From Streptomyces yangpuensis (GTDB lineage Bacteria; Actinomycetota; Actinomycetes; Streptomycetales; Streptomycetaceae), in the NCBI RefSeq assembly GCF_001005295.1, contig NZ_LBMK01000002.1, positions 999,131-1,063,130 of the forward strand: DNA of 64,000 nucleotides, given 5' to 3'. Positions within the stretch are counted from its first letter, which is position 1. Each line of letters opens with the position of its first letter. The notes below the pieces were generated by a model. That model saw nothing but the letters and a program-made list of their open reading frames with translations, was not told the DNA's origin and searched no databases. This document shows, in pieces, positions 8,003 through 16,580 of the stretch. The translations under genes and the position numbers were made by a program.

Positions 8003-10207
8003 ATGGAACACGTGCCCGCGCTCGACGAAGACCTCAAGAAGACGCTCGGACCCGCCACCGCCAAGGTGCTGGCCGAGCAGCTCGGCCTGCACACGGCCCT
8101 GGACCTGCTCCACCACTACCCGAGGCGGTACGCCGAGCGCGGCGAGCTGACCTCGCTGGCCGAGCTCGCCGACCAGATCGACGAGCACGTGACCGTCGTC
8201 GCACAGGTCGCCGACGCCCGGGTCCTGACCTTCAACGGAGGCCGGGGCAAGCGGCTGGAGGTCACCATCACCGACGGCAGCGGCCGGCTCCAGCTGGTCT
8301 TCTTCGGAGCCGGTGTCCACAAGCCCCACAAGGAGCTGCTGCCCGGCAGCCGCGCGATGTTCGCCGGCAAGGTCTCCAGGTTCAACCACAAGCTCCAGCT
8401 CGCGCACCCGGCGTACGAACCGCTCGGCGCGGACGCCTCCGACCGGGACGCCGCCACCGCCTTCGCCAACCAGCTGATCCCGATCTACCCGGCCTGCGCG
8501 AAGCTGGAGTCCTGGAAGATCGCCAAGTGTGTGGACGCCGTACTGCCCAGCGCCCAGGAGGCGGTGGACCCGCTGCCGCCCGCCCTGCGCGAGGGCCGCG
8601 GACTGGTGCCGCTCACCGAAGCCCTGCTGAAGATCCACCGGCCGGCCACCAAGGCCGACATCGAGGACGCCCGACAACGCCTGAAGTGGGACGAGGCCTT
8701 CGTCCTCCAGGTCGCCCTGGCCCGCCGCCGCCACGCCGACGCGCAGCTCCCGGCCGTCCCGCGCCGCCCCGCCCCCGGCGGCCTGCTCGACTCCTTCGAC
8801 GCCGAACTCCCCTTCACCCTCACCGAGGGCCAGCAGAAGGTCTCGAAGGAGATCTTCGACGACCTCGCCACCAGCCACCCCATGCACCGCCTCCTCCAGG
8901 GCGAGGTCGGAAGCGGTAAGACCCTGGTGGCCCTGCGGGCCATGCTGGCCGTCGTCGGCTCCGGGGGGCAGGCGGCGATGCTCGCGCCCACCGAGGTGCT
9001 CGCCCAGCAGCACCATCGCTCCGTCGTCGAGATGATGGGCGAACTGGCCGAGGGCGGCATGCTCGGCGGCTCCGACCAGGGCACCAAGGTCGTGCTGCTC
9101 ACCGGGTCGATGGGGATGCCGGCCCGCCGCCAGGCCCTGCTCGACCTGGTCACCGGCGAGGCCGGGATCGTCATCGGCACGCACGCCCTGATCGAGGACA
9201 AGGTGCAGTTCCACGACCTCGGCCTGGTCGTCGTCGACGAACAGCACCGGTTCGGCGTGGAACAGCGCGACGCGCTCCGGTCCAAGGGCAAGCAGCCCCC
9301 GCACCTGCTGGTGATGACCGCCACCCCGATCCCGCGCACCGTCGCCATGACCGTCTTCGGCGACCTGGAGACCTCCGTCCTCGACCAGCTGCCCGCCGGG
9401 CGCTCGCCGATCGCCACCCACGTGGTGCCGGCCAAGGACAAGCCGCACTTCCTCGCCCGGGCCTGGGAGCGGGTCCGCGAGGAGGTCGAGAAGGGCCACC
9501 AGGCGTATGTGGTCTGCCCGCGCATCGGCGACGGGGAGGACGACCCCAAGAACGCCAAGAAGAAGGCCGCCGCCGCGGACGACCCCGACAAGCGGCCCCC
9601 GCTCGCGGTCCTGGAGGTGGCCGAACAGCTCGCGCGCGGACCGCTCGCCGGGCTGAGCGTCGAGGTGCTGCACGGCCGGATGGACCCGGCCGACAAGGAC
9701 GACGTCATGCGGCGCTTCACGGCGGGCGAGGTCAAGGTGCTGGTCGCCACCACCGTCATCGAGGTCGGTGTGAACGTCCCGAACTCCACCGTCATGGTGA
9801 TCATGGACGCGGACCGGTTCGGCGTCTCCCAGCTCCACCAGCTGCGCGGCCGGGTCGGCCGCGGCTCCGCCCCGGGCCTGTGCCTGCTCGTCAGCGAGAT
9901 GCACGAGGCGAGCCCCGCCCGGGCCCGGCTGGCCGCCGTCGCCGCCACCCTGGACGGCTTCGAGCTCTCCCGGATCGACCTCGAACAGCGCCGCGAGGGC
10001 GACGTCCTGGGCCAGGCCCAGTCCGGAGTGCGCTCCTCGCTGCGCATGCTCGCCGTCATCGAGGACGAGGAGGTCATCGCACAGGCCCGGGAGGAGGCCA
10101 CCCGCGTGGTCGCCGAGGACCCGGCGCTGGAGCGGCTGCCGGGCCTGCGGACCGCCCTGGACGCCCTGCTCGACACCGAGCGCGAGCAGTACCTGGAGAA
10201 GGGCTGA
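8003..10207 (+). CDS. recG: ATP-dependent DNA helicase RecG
   Basis: Branch-migration helicase that remodels stalled forks and Holliday junctions. 734 residues from the ATG at 8003 (M-E-H-V-P-A-L-D); a GTG at 8012 is an alternative. The N-terminal wedge/OB region is followed by helicase motifs: Walker A G-E-V-G-S-G-K-T, the DEQH box V-V-V-D-E-Q-H-R-F-G, motif III M-T-A-T-P-I-P-R-T, and a C-terminal motif VI Q-L-R-G-R-V-G-R-G. A Lys/Asp-rich insert of about 25 residues (codons around 9530-9600) lies between the two RecA-like domains. The gene lies in a run with rsmD and coaD. Confidence 0.95.
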   Translation: MEHVPALDEDLKKTLGPATAKVLAEQLGLHTALDLLHHYPRRYAERGELTSLAELADQIDEHVTVVAQVADARVLTFNGGRGKRLEVTITDGSGRLQLVFFGAGVHKPHKELLPGSRAMFAGKVSRFNHKLQLAHPAYEPLGADASDRDAATAFANQLIPIYPACAKLESWKIAKCVDAVLPSAQEAVDPLPPALREGRGLVPLTEALLKIHRPATKADIEDARQRLKWDEAFVLQVALARRRHADAQLPAVPRRPAPGGLLDSFDAELPFTLTEGQQKVSKEIFDDLATSHPMHRLLQGEVGSGKTLVALRAMLAVVGSGGQAAMLAPTEVLAQQHHRSVVEMMGELAEGGMLGGSDQGTKVVLLTGSMGMPARRQALLDLVTGEAGIVIGTHALIEDKVQFHDLGLVVVDEQHRFGVEQRDALRSKGKQPPHLLVMTATPIPRTVAMTVFGDLETSVLDQLPAGRSPIATHVVPAKDKPHFLARAWERVREEVEKGHQAYVVCPRIGDGEDDPKNAKKKAAAADDPDKRPPLAVLEVAEQLARGPLAGLSVEVLHGRMDPADKDDVMRRFTAGEVKVLVATTVIEVGVNVPNSTVMVIMDADRFGVSQLHQLRGRVGRGSAPGLCLLVSEMHEASPARARLAAVAATLDGFELSRIDLEQRREGDVLGQAQSGVRSSLRMLAVIEDEEVIAQAREEATRVVAEDPALERLPGLRTALDALLDTEREQYLEKG

Positions 10208-10280
10208 CCGGCACGACCTATCGTTGGAGTGCCGCGGCGGACCGCCGCGCGCCCCCTACCGCCGTACCGAAGGACCCCAG

Positions 10281-10859
10281 ATGACCCGCGTGATCGCCGG
10301 CAGTGCCGGCGGGCGACGGCTGGCCGTGCCCCCCGGCACCGGCACCCGCCCGACCTCGGACCGGATGCGCGAAGGCCTCTTCTCCACCTGGGAGTCGCTG
10401 CACGGGGTCGAAGGCGCCCGGGTGCTCGACCTGTACGGCGGCTCCGGCGCCGTCGGCCTGGAGGCCCTCTCCCGGGGTGCGGACCACGCCCTCCTGGTGG
10501 AGGCGGACCCCAAGGCCGCCAAGGCGATCCGGGACAACATCAGGACGCTGGGCCTGCCCGGCGCCGAATTCCGGGCCGGCAAGGCCGAGCAGATCGTGGC
10601 GGCCCGCGCCGGCGGGGAGCCGTACGACGTCGTCTTCCTGGACCCGCCGTACGCCCTGGACAGCGCCGACCTGCGCGAGATCCTCCTCACACTCCGGTCC
10701 AATGGCTGGATCACGGACGACGCGCTCGTCACCGTGGAGCGCAGCACCAGGAGCGGCGCCTTCCCGTGGCCCGAGGGCTTCGAGCCGCTCCGGTCGCGGA
10801 AGTACGGCGAGGGCACTCTTTGGTACGGCCGCGCCGCCAACACCTGCGAAGACTCATGA
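10281..10859 (+). CDS. rsmD: 16S rRNA (guanine966-N2)-methyltransferase
   Basis: 192-residue SAM-dependent methyltransferase for 16S rRNA. The SAM motif V-L-D-L-Y-G-G-S-G-A-V-G-L-E-A and the catalytic N6/N2-methylase motif D-P-P-Y are present. The ATG at 10281 begins the conserved T-R-V-I-A-G segment. The stop overlaps an ATG (ATGA at 10856), which couples it to coaD, the usual RsmD-CoaD pair. Confidence 0.93.
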   Translation: MTRVIAGSAGGRRLAVPPGTGTRPTSDRMREGLFSTWESLHGVEGARVLDLYGGSGAVGLEALSRGADHALLVEADPKAAKAIRDNIRTLGLPGAEFRAGKAEQIVAARAGGEPYDVVFLDPPYALDSADLREILLTLRSNGWITDDALVTVERSTRSGAFPWPEGFEPLRSRKYGEGTLWYGRAANTCEDS

Positions 10860-10873
10860 ACGAGGGAGTTCAG

Positions 10874-11353
10874 TTGCGCCGCGCCGTCTGTCCGGGGTCC
10901 TTCGACCCCATCCACAACGGACACCTCGACATCATCGGACGCGCCTCCAGGCTGTACGACGTCGTGCACGTGGCCGTCGGGATCAACGAGTCGAAGCAGG
11001 GCCTGTTCACCGTCGAGGAGCGGATCGAGCTGATCCGCGAGGCCACGGCCGACTACGGCAACGTCCAGGTCGAGTCCTTCCGCGGACTGCTCGTCGACTT
11101 CTGCAAGCAGCGGGACATCCCGGCCATCGTCAAGGGCCTGCGCGCGGTCAGCGACTTCGACTACGAGCTGCAGATGGCCCAGATGAACCTGGGCCTGTCG
11201 GGCGTCGAGACGCTGTTCGTCCCGACCATCCCCACCTACAGCTTCCTGTCCTCCTCGCTGGTCAAGGAGGTCGCGGCCTGGGGCGGCGACGTCGCCCACC
11301 TGCTGCCGGCGCACGTCCACGCGGCGCTCCTGGAGCGGCTGCGCGACCGCTGA
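10874..11353 (+). CDS. coaD: Phosphopantetheine adenylyltransferase
   Basis: Adenylates 4'-phosphopantetheine to dephospho-CoA. The nucleotidylyltransferase motif G-S-F-D-P-I-H-N-G-H sits at the N-terminus and the second motif T-Y-S-F-L-S-S-S near the end. I chose the TTG at 10874 because GAGGGAG lies five bases upstream, and it gives 159 residues starting R-R-A-V-C-P, as in other streptomycetes. An in-frame ATG at 10856, overlapping the rsmD stop, would add six residues. Confidence 0.93.
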   Translation: MRRAVCPGSFDPIHNGHLDIIGRASRLYDVVHVAVGINESKQGLFTVEERIELIREATADYGNVQVESFRGLLVDFCKQRDIPAIVKGLRAVSDFDYELQMAQMNLGLSGVETLFVPTIPTYSFLSSSLVKEVAAWGGDVAHLLPAHVHAALLERLRDR

Positions 11354-11456
11354 CCGCCTGACGATCCGTCAGGCAGTGTCGGGGGCCCGCCCGGTGGCCG
11401 TACAGTCGACCCGTCCGTCTCAGGAACCGCCCGAGGCCGAGAGAGTGCGAGCCCCC

Positions 11457-12533
11457 ATGGACGTGCAGAAGAAGCTCGACGAGATCGTCGCGGCCGTCGG
11501 CGGCGCCCGCTCCATGCCCATGTCGGCCTCCTGCGTGATCAACCGCGCCGAGCTGCTCGCCCAGCTGGAAGAGGTCCGCCAGGCGCTCCCCGGCTCCCTC
11601 GCGCAGGCGCAGGAGCTCATCGGCGGCCGCGAGCAGATGGTCGAGGACGCCCGCCGGGAGGCGGAGCGGATCATCGACGCCGCGCACGGCCAGCGCGGTT
11701 CGCTGATCGCCGAGACCGAGATCGCGCGGCGCTCCCAGGCCGAGGCGGACCGGATCCTGGAGGAGGCCCGCCGGGAGGCCGAGCAGATCCGGGCCGAGGC
11801 CGACGACTACGTCGACAGCAAGCTCGCGAACTTCGAGGTCGTGCTGACCAAGACGATCGGCTCGGTCGACCGGGGCCGGGAGAAGCTGCTGGGCCGCGGC
11901 CCGGGCCTGGACGAGGACGGCTACCCGGACGCGGACGCCCCCGAGCGCAGCCACGACCCCGAGACGCAGCGGCAGCAGGCGGACGCCTACGTGGACACCA
12001 AGCTCGCCACCTTCGAGGCGGTGCTCTCCAAGACTCTGGAGGCCGTGGGCCGCGGCCGCCAGAAGCTGCTCGGCCGGGTCCCGACGGACGAGCTGGGCGT
12101 GCTCATGGCGGCCCAGGACGCGGACGGCCGGCCCTCCCGCTCGGCGAGCGACGCGGACTTCCTGGCGGGCCTCGCGGAACCGGAGCCCGCGCACGTACAG
12201 CCGCCGGTCCCGGCCCGGGCCGAGCCCGTGTACGACGCGTACGGCTACCAGCAGCCCGCCGCCCAGCAGCAGGACGCGTACGGCTACCAGGACCCGTACG
12301 GGGGCTACCAGCAGCAGCCGGACCCGTACTCCGGTGCGAGCACCGGCTCCACCGGAGCGGCTTACGCCGCGCACTATGACGCGCAGCAGCCCGACCCGTA
12401 CGCGGCCTACCAGCAGCCGCAGCAGGCCCCGCACCAGCAGCAGGCGCAGCAGCCCTCGCTCGACGAGACCAGCTTCTTCGACACGAGCATGATCAACCTG
12501 GACCAGCTGCGCCAGTACGAACAGGGTCGCTAG
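11457..12533 (+). CDS. DivIVA-like coiled-coil protein with Gln/Tyr-rich tail
   Basis: 358-residue protein of unknown exact role, conserved next to coaD in streptomycetes. Residues about 60-150 form a charged coiled coil (repeated R-R-E-A-E, A-E-A-D). A segment Y-V-D-(S/T)-K-L-A-x-F-E-V-V-L-(T/S)-K-T occurs twice (about residues 118 and 182), an internal duplication. The last 100 residues are Gln, Pro and Tyr rich with repeated Y-G-Y-Q. Automated annotation may call it ATP synthase subunit B or a cell-division initiation protein on coiled-coil similarity. An upstream GTG at 11445 is an alternative start. Confidence 0.75.
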   Translation: MDVQKKLDEIVAAVGGARSMPMSASCVINRAELLAQLEEVRQALPGSLAQAQELIGGREQMVEDARREAERIIDAAHGQRGSLIAETEIARRSQAEADRILEEARREAEQIRAEADDYVDSKLANFEVVLTKTIGSVDRGREKLLGRGPGLDEDGYPDADAPERSHDPETQRQQADAYVDTKLATFEAVLSKTLEAVGRGRQKLLGRVPTDELGVLMAAQDADGRPSRSASDADFLAGLAEPEPAHVQPPVPARAEPVYDAYGYQQPAAQQQDAYGYQDPYGGYQQQPDPYSGASTGSTGAAYAAHYDAQQPDPYAAYQQPQQAPHQQQAQQPSLDETSFFDTSMINLDQLRQYEQGR

Positions 12534-12540
12534 GGCCGGA

Positions 12541-12570
12541 TTGGGCTCAGGGCCAAGCGCCGGGTATCCT
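12541..12570 (+). promoter_or_regulatory. Candidate housekeeping promoter for the DUF177-rpmF-rnc operon
   Basis: TTGGGC (12541-12546) and TATCCT (12565-12570) are separated by 18 bases, a fair HrdB-type match, about 75 bases ahead of the DUF177 start. Confidence 0.45.
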
Positions 12571-12644
12571 GGCTCTTCGGTCGCGCGTATGCGTCGCGAT
12601 CCATGCTGCCCTTCAGCGGCGGAATCTTTGATCTTCAGCGATCT

Positions 12645-13313
12645 GTGAAAGCAGGAACAGCCCTGAACACCCGCCTCGACCACCGCAACCCCCTCGTGTT
12701 CGACACGCACGAGCTGGGCCGGCGTCCTGGTGCCATGCAGCGGCTGTCCCGCGAGATCCCGGCGCCGGCGGACTTCGGTCTCGTCGACGTCATCGGAGTG
12801 CCGCAAGGCGCGCCGCTGAAGCTCAACCTCCGCCTCGAGTCGGTCATGGAAGGGGTGCTTGTCACAGGCACCGTCCGTGCATCGGCGGCGGGGGAGTGCG
12901 TAAGGTGTCTGGAGGCCGTCGAGCGTGAGCTCAAGGCGGACTTCCAGGAGATGTTCTCGTACCCTGACGCCGACGACCGGGGCCGCGCAAAGGCGGAGCC
13001 GGCCGACGACGCCGAGGACGACGAGGACACGCTCTTCCTCGAGGACGGATTGTTCGACCTCGAACCCGTGCTGCGTGATGCGGTGGTGCTCGCACTGCCG
13101 ATGCAGCCGGTGTGCCGGGAGGACTGTCTGGGACTGTGCCCCGATTGCGGGGTCAGCCTCAACGACGACCCGGACCACCACCACGACGCCGTCGACATCC
13201 GGTGGGCGGCATTGCAGGAACTCGTCGTGACCGATCAGGACGACGAGAAGGACAACATGAGCGGCACTGCATCTGACGACGTTCAGAGCGCCGCCGAGAA
13301 GCAGGAGAAGTAG
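12645..13313 (+). CDS. YceD/DUF177 family protein
   Basis: 222-residue YceD-type protein, almost always encoded directly before rpmF. It has been linked to 23S rRNA maturation in other bacteria (family knowledge). Four cysteines are visible: C-V-R-C in the middle and C-R-E-D-C-x-G-L-C-P-D-C toward the end, which suggests metal binding. An Asp/Glu-rich stretch (residues about 105-125) lies between. The start is uncertain: the GTG at 12645 was chosen, but its ribosome site is weak. Confidence 0.85.
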   Translation: MKAGTALNTRLDHRNPLVFDTHELGRRPGAMQRLSREIPAPADFGLVDVIGVPQGAPLKLNLRLESVMEGVLVTGTVRASAAGECVRCLEAVERELKADFQEMFSYPDADDRGRAKAEPADDAEDDEDTLFLEDGLFDLEPVLRDAVVLALPMQPVCREDCLGLCPDCGVSLNDDPDHHHDAVDIRWAALQELVVTDQDDEKDNMSGTASDDVQSAAEKQEK

Positions 13314-13315
13314 CC

Positions 13316-13489
13316 GTGGCTGTTCCGAAGCGGAAGATGTCGCGCAGCAACACGCGCCACCGCCGGTCGCAGTGGAAGGCTGCGGTCCCCACCCTGGTTT
13401 CGTGTGAGCGTTGCCAGGAGCCGAAGCTCCAGCACATCGCGTGCCCGAGCTGCGGCACCTACAACAAGCGCCAGGTCCTCGAGGTCTGA
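13316..13489 (+). CDS. rpmF: 50S ribosomal protein L32
   Basis: 57-residue protein starting [10 protein letters not shown], the family's standard N-terminus, with C-E-R-C and C-P-S-C forming a zinc ribbon. The GTG at 13316 is preceded by AGGAGAAG and begins two bases after the DUF177 stop, so translation is probably coupled. It is shorter than many gene finders' cutoffs but unambiguous. Confidence 0.95.
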   Translation: MAVPKRKMSRSNTRHRRSQWKAAVPTLVSCERCQEPKLQHIACPSCGTYNKRQVLEV

Positions 13490-13508
13490 GCGGCTGGTGA
13501 GAGGCGCA

Positions 13509-14348
13509 ATGTCTGAGCTGTCCAACGCTGAGAAGCAGGCAGACAGTAACAACGCGGCCTCGTCCCACACGCTTCTGGAAGGGCGGCTCGGGTACCGACT
13601 CGAGTCCGCCCTTCTGGTGCGTGCGCTGACCCACCGCTCGTACGCGTACGAGAACGGCGGTCTGCCCACCAACGAACGCCTGGAGTTCCTCGGGGACTCC
13701 GTGCTGGGCCTGGTGGTCACGGACACGCTGTACACGACCCACCCGGACCTCCCCGAAGGCCAGCTGGCCAAGCTTCGGGCCGCGGTGGTCAACTCGCGTG
13801 CACTGGCGGAGGTCGGGCGCGGCCTCGACCTGGGCTCCTTCATCCGGCTCGGCCGGGGCGAAGAGGGCACGGGCGGCCGGGACAAGGCCTCCATCCTCGC
13901 CGACACCCTTGAAGCGGTCATCGGCGCGGTCTACCTCGACCAGGGCCTCGACGCGGCCTCGGAGCTGGTCCACCGGCTCTTCGACCCGCTCATCGAGAAG
14001 TCCTCGAACCTCGGGGCCGGCCTGGACTGGAAGACCAGTCTCCAGGAGCTCACGGCGGCCGAAGGTCTTGGCGTACCGGAATACCTGGTCACCGAGACCG
14101 GTCCGGACCACGAGAAGACCTTCACCGCTGCCGCCCGCGTCGGTGGTGTCTCGTACGGCACCGGCACCGGCCGCAGCAAGAAGGAAGCGGAACAGCAGGC
14201 CGCGGAGTCTGCCTGGCGCGGGATCCGCGCCGCGGCGGACGAGCGGACTGCGGCGGCTGCGGCCGCCGCTCCGGCGCAGGTCCCGGTTTCGGCCGAGGCC
14301 GCGGACGGCGGGGTGCCGACGCCCGCCGATCCGGCTCCGGACGCCTGA
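13509..14348 (+). CDS. rnc: Ribonuclease III
   Basis: Double-strand-specific RNase that matures rRNA and, as AbsB in S. coelicolor, globally affects antibiotic production. 279 residues. The RNase III signature [12 protein letters not shown] is intact, the second acidic site [12 protein letters not shown] follows, and a double-stranded RNA-binding domain occupies about residues 180-250. The tail is Ala/Pro rich. The ATG at 13509 has GAGAGG five bases upstream; a GTG at 13497 would add four residues. Confidence 0.95.
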   Translation: MSELSNAEKQADSNNAASSHTLLEGRLGYRLESALLVRALTHRSYAYENGGLPTNERLEFLGDSVLGLVVTDTLYTTHPDLPEGQLAKLRAAVVNSRALAEVGRGLDLGSFIRLGRGEEGTGGRDKASILADTLEAVIGAVYLDQGLDAASELVHRLFDPLIEKSSNLGAGLDWKTSLQELTAAEGLGVPEYLVTETGPDHEKTFTAAARVGGVSYGTGTGRSKKEAEQQAAESAWRGIRAAADERTAAAAAAAPAQVPVSAEAADGGVPTPADPAPDA

Positions 14349-14370
14349 CCTTCCTTCTCGCGTACACCAT

Positions 14371-14399
14371 CGCCCGCCCCCGCAGCGCAGGGGCGGGCG
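14371..14399 (+). terminator. Hairpin after rnc
   Basis: Ten-base perfect stem (14371-14380 with 14390-14399), nine-base loop, followed by TTGTCGTT. It lies 22 bases after the rnc stop. Confidence 0.75.
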
Positions 14400-14465
14400 T
14401 TGTCGTTCCCGGGCGGCCGGTACGCTCACGGCAGCGTCAGATCCGCCCCCGACGGAGGTAATCCC

Positions 14466-15335
14466 GTGCCCGAGCTGCCCGAAGTCGAAGTCGTACGGCG
14501 GGGGCTGGAGCGCTGGGTGGCCGGACGGACCGTCGAGGCCGTCGAGGTCCTGCACCCGCGTGCGGTGCGGCGCCATCCGGGCGGCGGGGCCGACTTCGCG
14601 GCGCGGCTGCGGGGCGAGACCCTCGGGGTGCCGCAGCGCCGCGGCAAGTACCTGTGGCTGCCCCTGGCGGGACGGGACCTGTCGGTGCTCGGGCACCTGG
14701 GCATGAGCGGGCAGCTGCTGGTGCAGCCCGAGGGCGCCGCCGACGAGAAGCACCTGCGGATCCGGGTGCGCTTCGAGGACGACGCCGGGACGGAGCTGCG
14801 CTTCGTGGACCAGCGGACCTTCGGCGGGCTCTCGCTGCACGAGACCGTCGCCGACAGCGCCGAGGGCCTGCCCGACGTCATCGCGCACATCGCGCGGGAC
14901 CCCCTGGATCCGCTGTTCGACGAGACGGCCTACCACCTGGCGCTGCGCGCCAAGCGGACCACCGTCAAGCGGGCCCTGCTCGACCAGTCCCTGATCAGCG
15001 GGGTCGGCAACATCTACGCCGACGAGGCGCTGTGGCGCGCCAGGCTGCACTACGAGCGCCCCACGGCCAACCTCACGCGCCCCCGGAGCGCGGAACTCCT
15101 CGGCCATGTCCGGGACGTCATGAACGCGGCCCTCGCCGTGGGCGGGACGAGCTTCGACAGCCTGTACGTCAACGTGAACGGGGAGTCGGGCTACTTCGAT
15201 CGGTCACTCGACGCCTACGGGCGTGAGGACGAGCCCTGCCGGCGCTGCGGCACGCCGGTGCGCCGCCGGCCGTGGATGAACAGGTCGAGCTACTTCTGCC
15301 CGCGCTGTCAGCGGCCGCCGCGCGTTTCGTCGTAG
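14466..15335 (+). CDS. mutM: Formamidopyrimidine-DNA glycosylase
   Basis: Base-excision repair enzyme removing 8-oxoguanine and formamidopyrimidines. 289 residues beginning P-E-L-P-E-V-E, in which the Pro after the initiator is the catalytic nucleophile. The H2TH region G-V-G-N-I-Y-A-D-E and a C-terminal zinc finger C-x2-C-x16-C-x2-C are present. GGAGGTAATCCC precedes the GTG start. Its last 28 bases overlap the end of the convergent HxlR gene. Confidence 0.95.
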   Translation: MPELPEVEVVRRGLERWVAGRTVEAVEVLHPRAVRRHPGGGADFAARLRGETLGVPQRRGKYLWLPLAGRDLSVLGHLGMSGQLLVQPEGAADEKHLRIRVRFEDDAGTELRFVDQRTFGGLSLHETVADSAEGLPDVIAHIARDPLDPLFDETAYHLALRAKRTTVKRALLDQSLISGVGNIYADEALWRARLHYERPTANLTRPRSAELLGHVRDVMNAALAVGGTSFDSLYVNVNGESGYFDRSLDAYGREDEPCRRCGTPVRRRPWMNRSSYFCPRCQRPPRVSS

Positions 15336-15724
15336 GTCGCCCGGGCGGTCAGGACCGCCGACATGTTCCCCTCCAGGTGGTGGATCAGGGCGAGGAGCCG
15401 GTCCGCGACCTCGATGCCGAGAGGGGTCAGTTCGTAGTCGACGCGCGGCGGGTTGGTGGGCTGCGCCTCGCGGTTGACTATGCCGTCGCGCTCCAGCGCG
15501 TGCAGCGTCTGGGAGAGCATCTTCTCGCTCACGCCCTCCACCCGGCGGCGCAGCTCGTTGAACCGGCACGGGCCCTCGCGCAGTGCGCCCACGGTGAGAC
15601 TGCCCCAGCGGCCGGTGACGTGCTCCAGCGTCTCGCGGGACGGGCAGGCCCGGGCGAAGACGTCGAACGGCTGCTCGGACTCGGACTCGTGGGCTTCGGC
15701 TTCGGTACAGGCGGGGGTCTCCAT
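15308..15724 (-). CDS. HxlR-family winged-helix regulator
   Basis: 138-residue transcription regulator. The HxlR core is clear: a conserved Cys near the N-terminus (A-C-P-S), G-R-W-G-S-L-T-V, then [22 protein letters not shown] as the recognition region. Related proteins (YodB, QorR, HypR) sense quinones or oxidants through that N-terminal Cys. It diverges from a flavodoxin-like oxidoreductase and probably controls it. Its 3' end overlaps mutM by 28 bases. Confidence 0.88.
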   Translation of the reverse strand: METPACTEAEAHESESEQPFDVFARACPSRETLEHVTGRWGSLTVGALREGPCRFNELRRRVEGVSEKMLSQTLHALERDGIVNREAQPTNPPRVDYELTPLGIEVADRLLALIHHLEGNMSAVLTARATYDETRGGR

Positions 15725-15749
15725 GGAACAAGCGTACTCCCGGGCAGCG

Positions 15750-15781
15750 CTAACTCGCAGGTTGCGCTTTCTAAAAGTTAG
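15750..15781. promoter_or_regulatory. Candidate HxlR operator in the divergent promoter region
   Basis: CTAACT at 15750-15755 is mirrored by AGTTAG at 15776-15781; between them CGCA-GGT-TGCG forms a second small palindrome (15756-15766). The site lies between the two divergent starts, where a shared operator would sit. Confidence 0.5.
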
Positions 15782-15849
15782 TGGTTCTCTTTTCTCGTCG
15801 CAGCACGCCCCGTGCCGCGACGGGAGCCTTTCCGAGGGAGAGATCAGCC

Positions 15850-16461
15850 TTGTCCGGTAGCACGCACACCCCCGTCGTCTCGATCGCCTACCACTCCGGC
15901 TACGGCCACACTGCCGTTGTCGCGGAGGCGGTCCGCAGTGGCGCCGTGGACGCCGGGGCGACCGTCCACCTCATCAAGGTCGACGAGATCGACGACGCGC
16001 AGTGGGAGCTGCTCGACGCGTCCGACGCGATCGTCTTCGGCTCCCCGACGTACATGGGCACCGCCTCGGGCGCCTTCCATGTCTTCGCCGAGGCCTCCTC
16101 GAAGCGCTGGTTCGGCGACGCCTGGCAGGACAAGATCGCGGCCGGCTTCACCAACTCCGCCTCGAAGAGCGGCGACAAGCTGCACACGCTGCAGTTCTTC
16201 CAGGTCCTGGCCGCGCAGCACGGCATGAACTGGGTCAACCTGGGCCTGAAGCCGGGCTGGAACTCCAGCACGGGCTCCGAGAACGACCTCAACCGCCTGG
16301 GCTTCTTCTCCGGCGCCGCCGCCCAGTCCAACTCCGACGAGGGTGCGGACGCGGTCCACAAGGCCGACATCGCGACGGCGGAGCACCTGGGCCGCCGCGT
16401 GGCCGAGCACACCCGCGTCGTCGTCGCGGGCCGCGCGACCCTGGCGGCCGCCACCGTCTGA
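15850..16461 (+). CDS. Flavodoxin-like NAD(P)H-dependent oxidoreductase
   Basis: 203-residue WrbA/flavodoxin-fold protein, probably an FMN-dependent quinone or nitro reductase. The N-terminal FMN loop reads Y-H-S-G-Y-G-H-T and the second flavin loop S-P-T-Y-M-G-T-A-S-G. The TTG at 15850 was chosen: GAGGGAGA lies upstream and the product begins S-G-S-T-H-T-P-V-V-S. Two-electron quinone reduction under an HxlR sensor would form a simple detoxification unit; that pairing is inference. Confidence 0.85.
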   Translation: MSGSTHTPVVSIAYHSGYGHTAVVAEAVRSGAVDAGATVHLIKVDEIDDAQWELLDASDAIVFGSPTYMGTASGAFHVFAEASSKRWFGDAWQDKIAAGFTNSASKSGDKLHTLQFFQVLAAQHGMNWVNLGLKPGWNSSTGSENDLNRLGFFSGAAAQSNSDEGADAVHKADIATAEHLGRRVAEHTRVVVAGRATLAAATV

Positions 16462-16501
16462 CGTCTCGCGCCTGCCGCCCGGCGATGCCCGGCGCAACAG
16501 G

Positions 16502-16534
16502 GGAAGGGGCCGGGTCCGCGACCCGGCCCCTTCC
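16502..16534. terminator. Strong hairpin between the oxidoreductase and the CAP gene
   Basis: Perfect 15-base stem (16502-16516 with 16520-16534) around a CGC loop, between convergent genes. Confidence 0.88.
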
Positions 16535-16580
16535 GGGCGTTCCACGCCGCGGCCGGCGGCCCGGCCCGCGGCGGGGTGTG

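Noticed and set aside
11262..15107. A 1281-codon minus-strand open frame across the 11.4-15.1 kb genes
   Set aside because: Shadow of five well-supported plus-strand genes; no start context and no recognisable motif.
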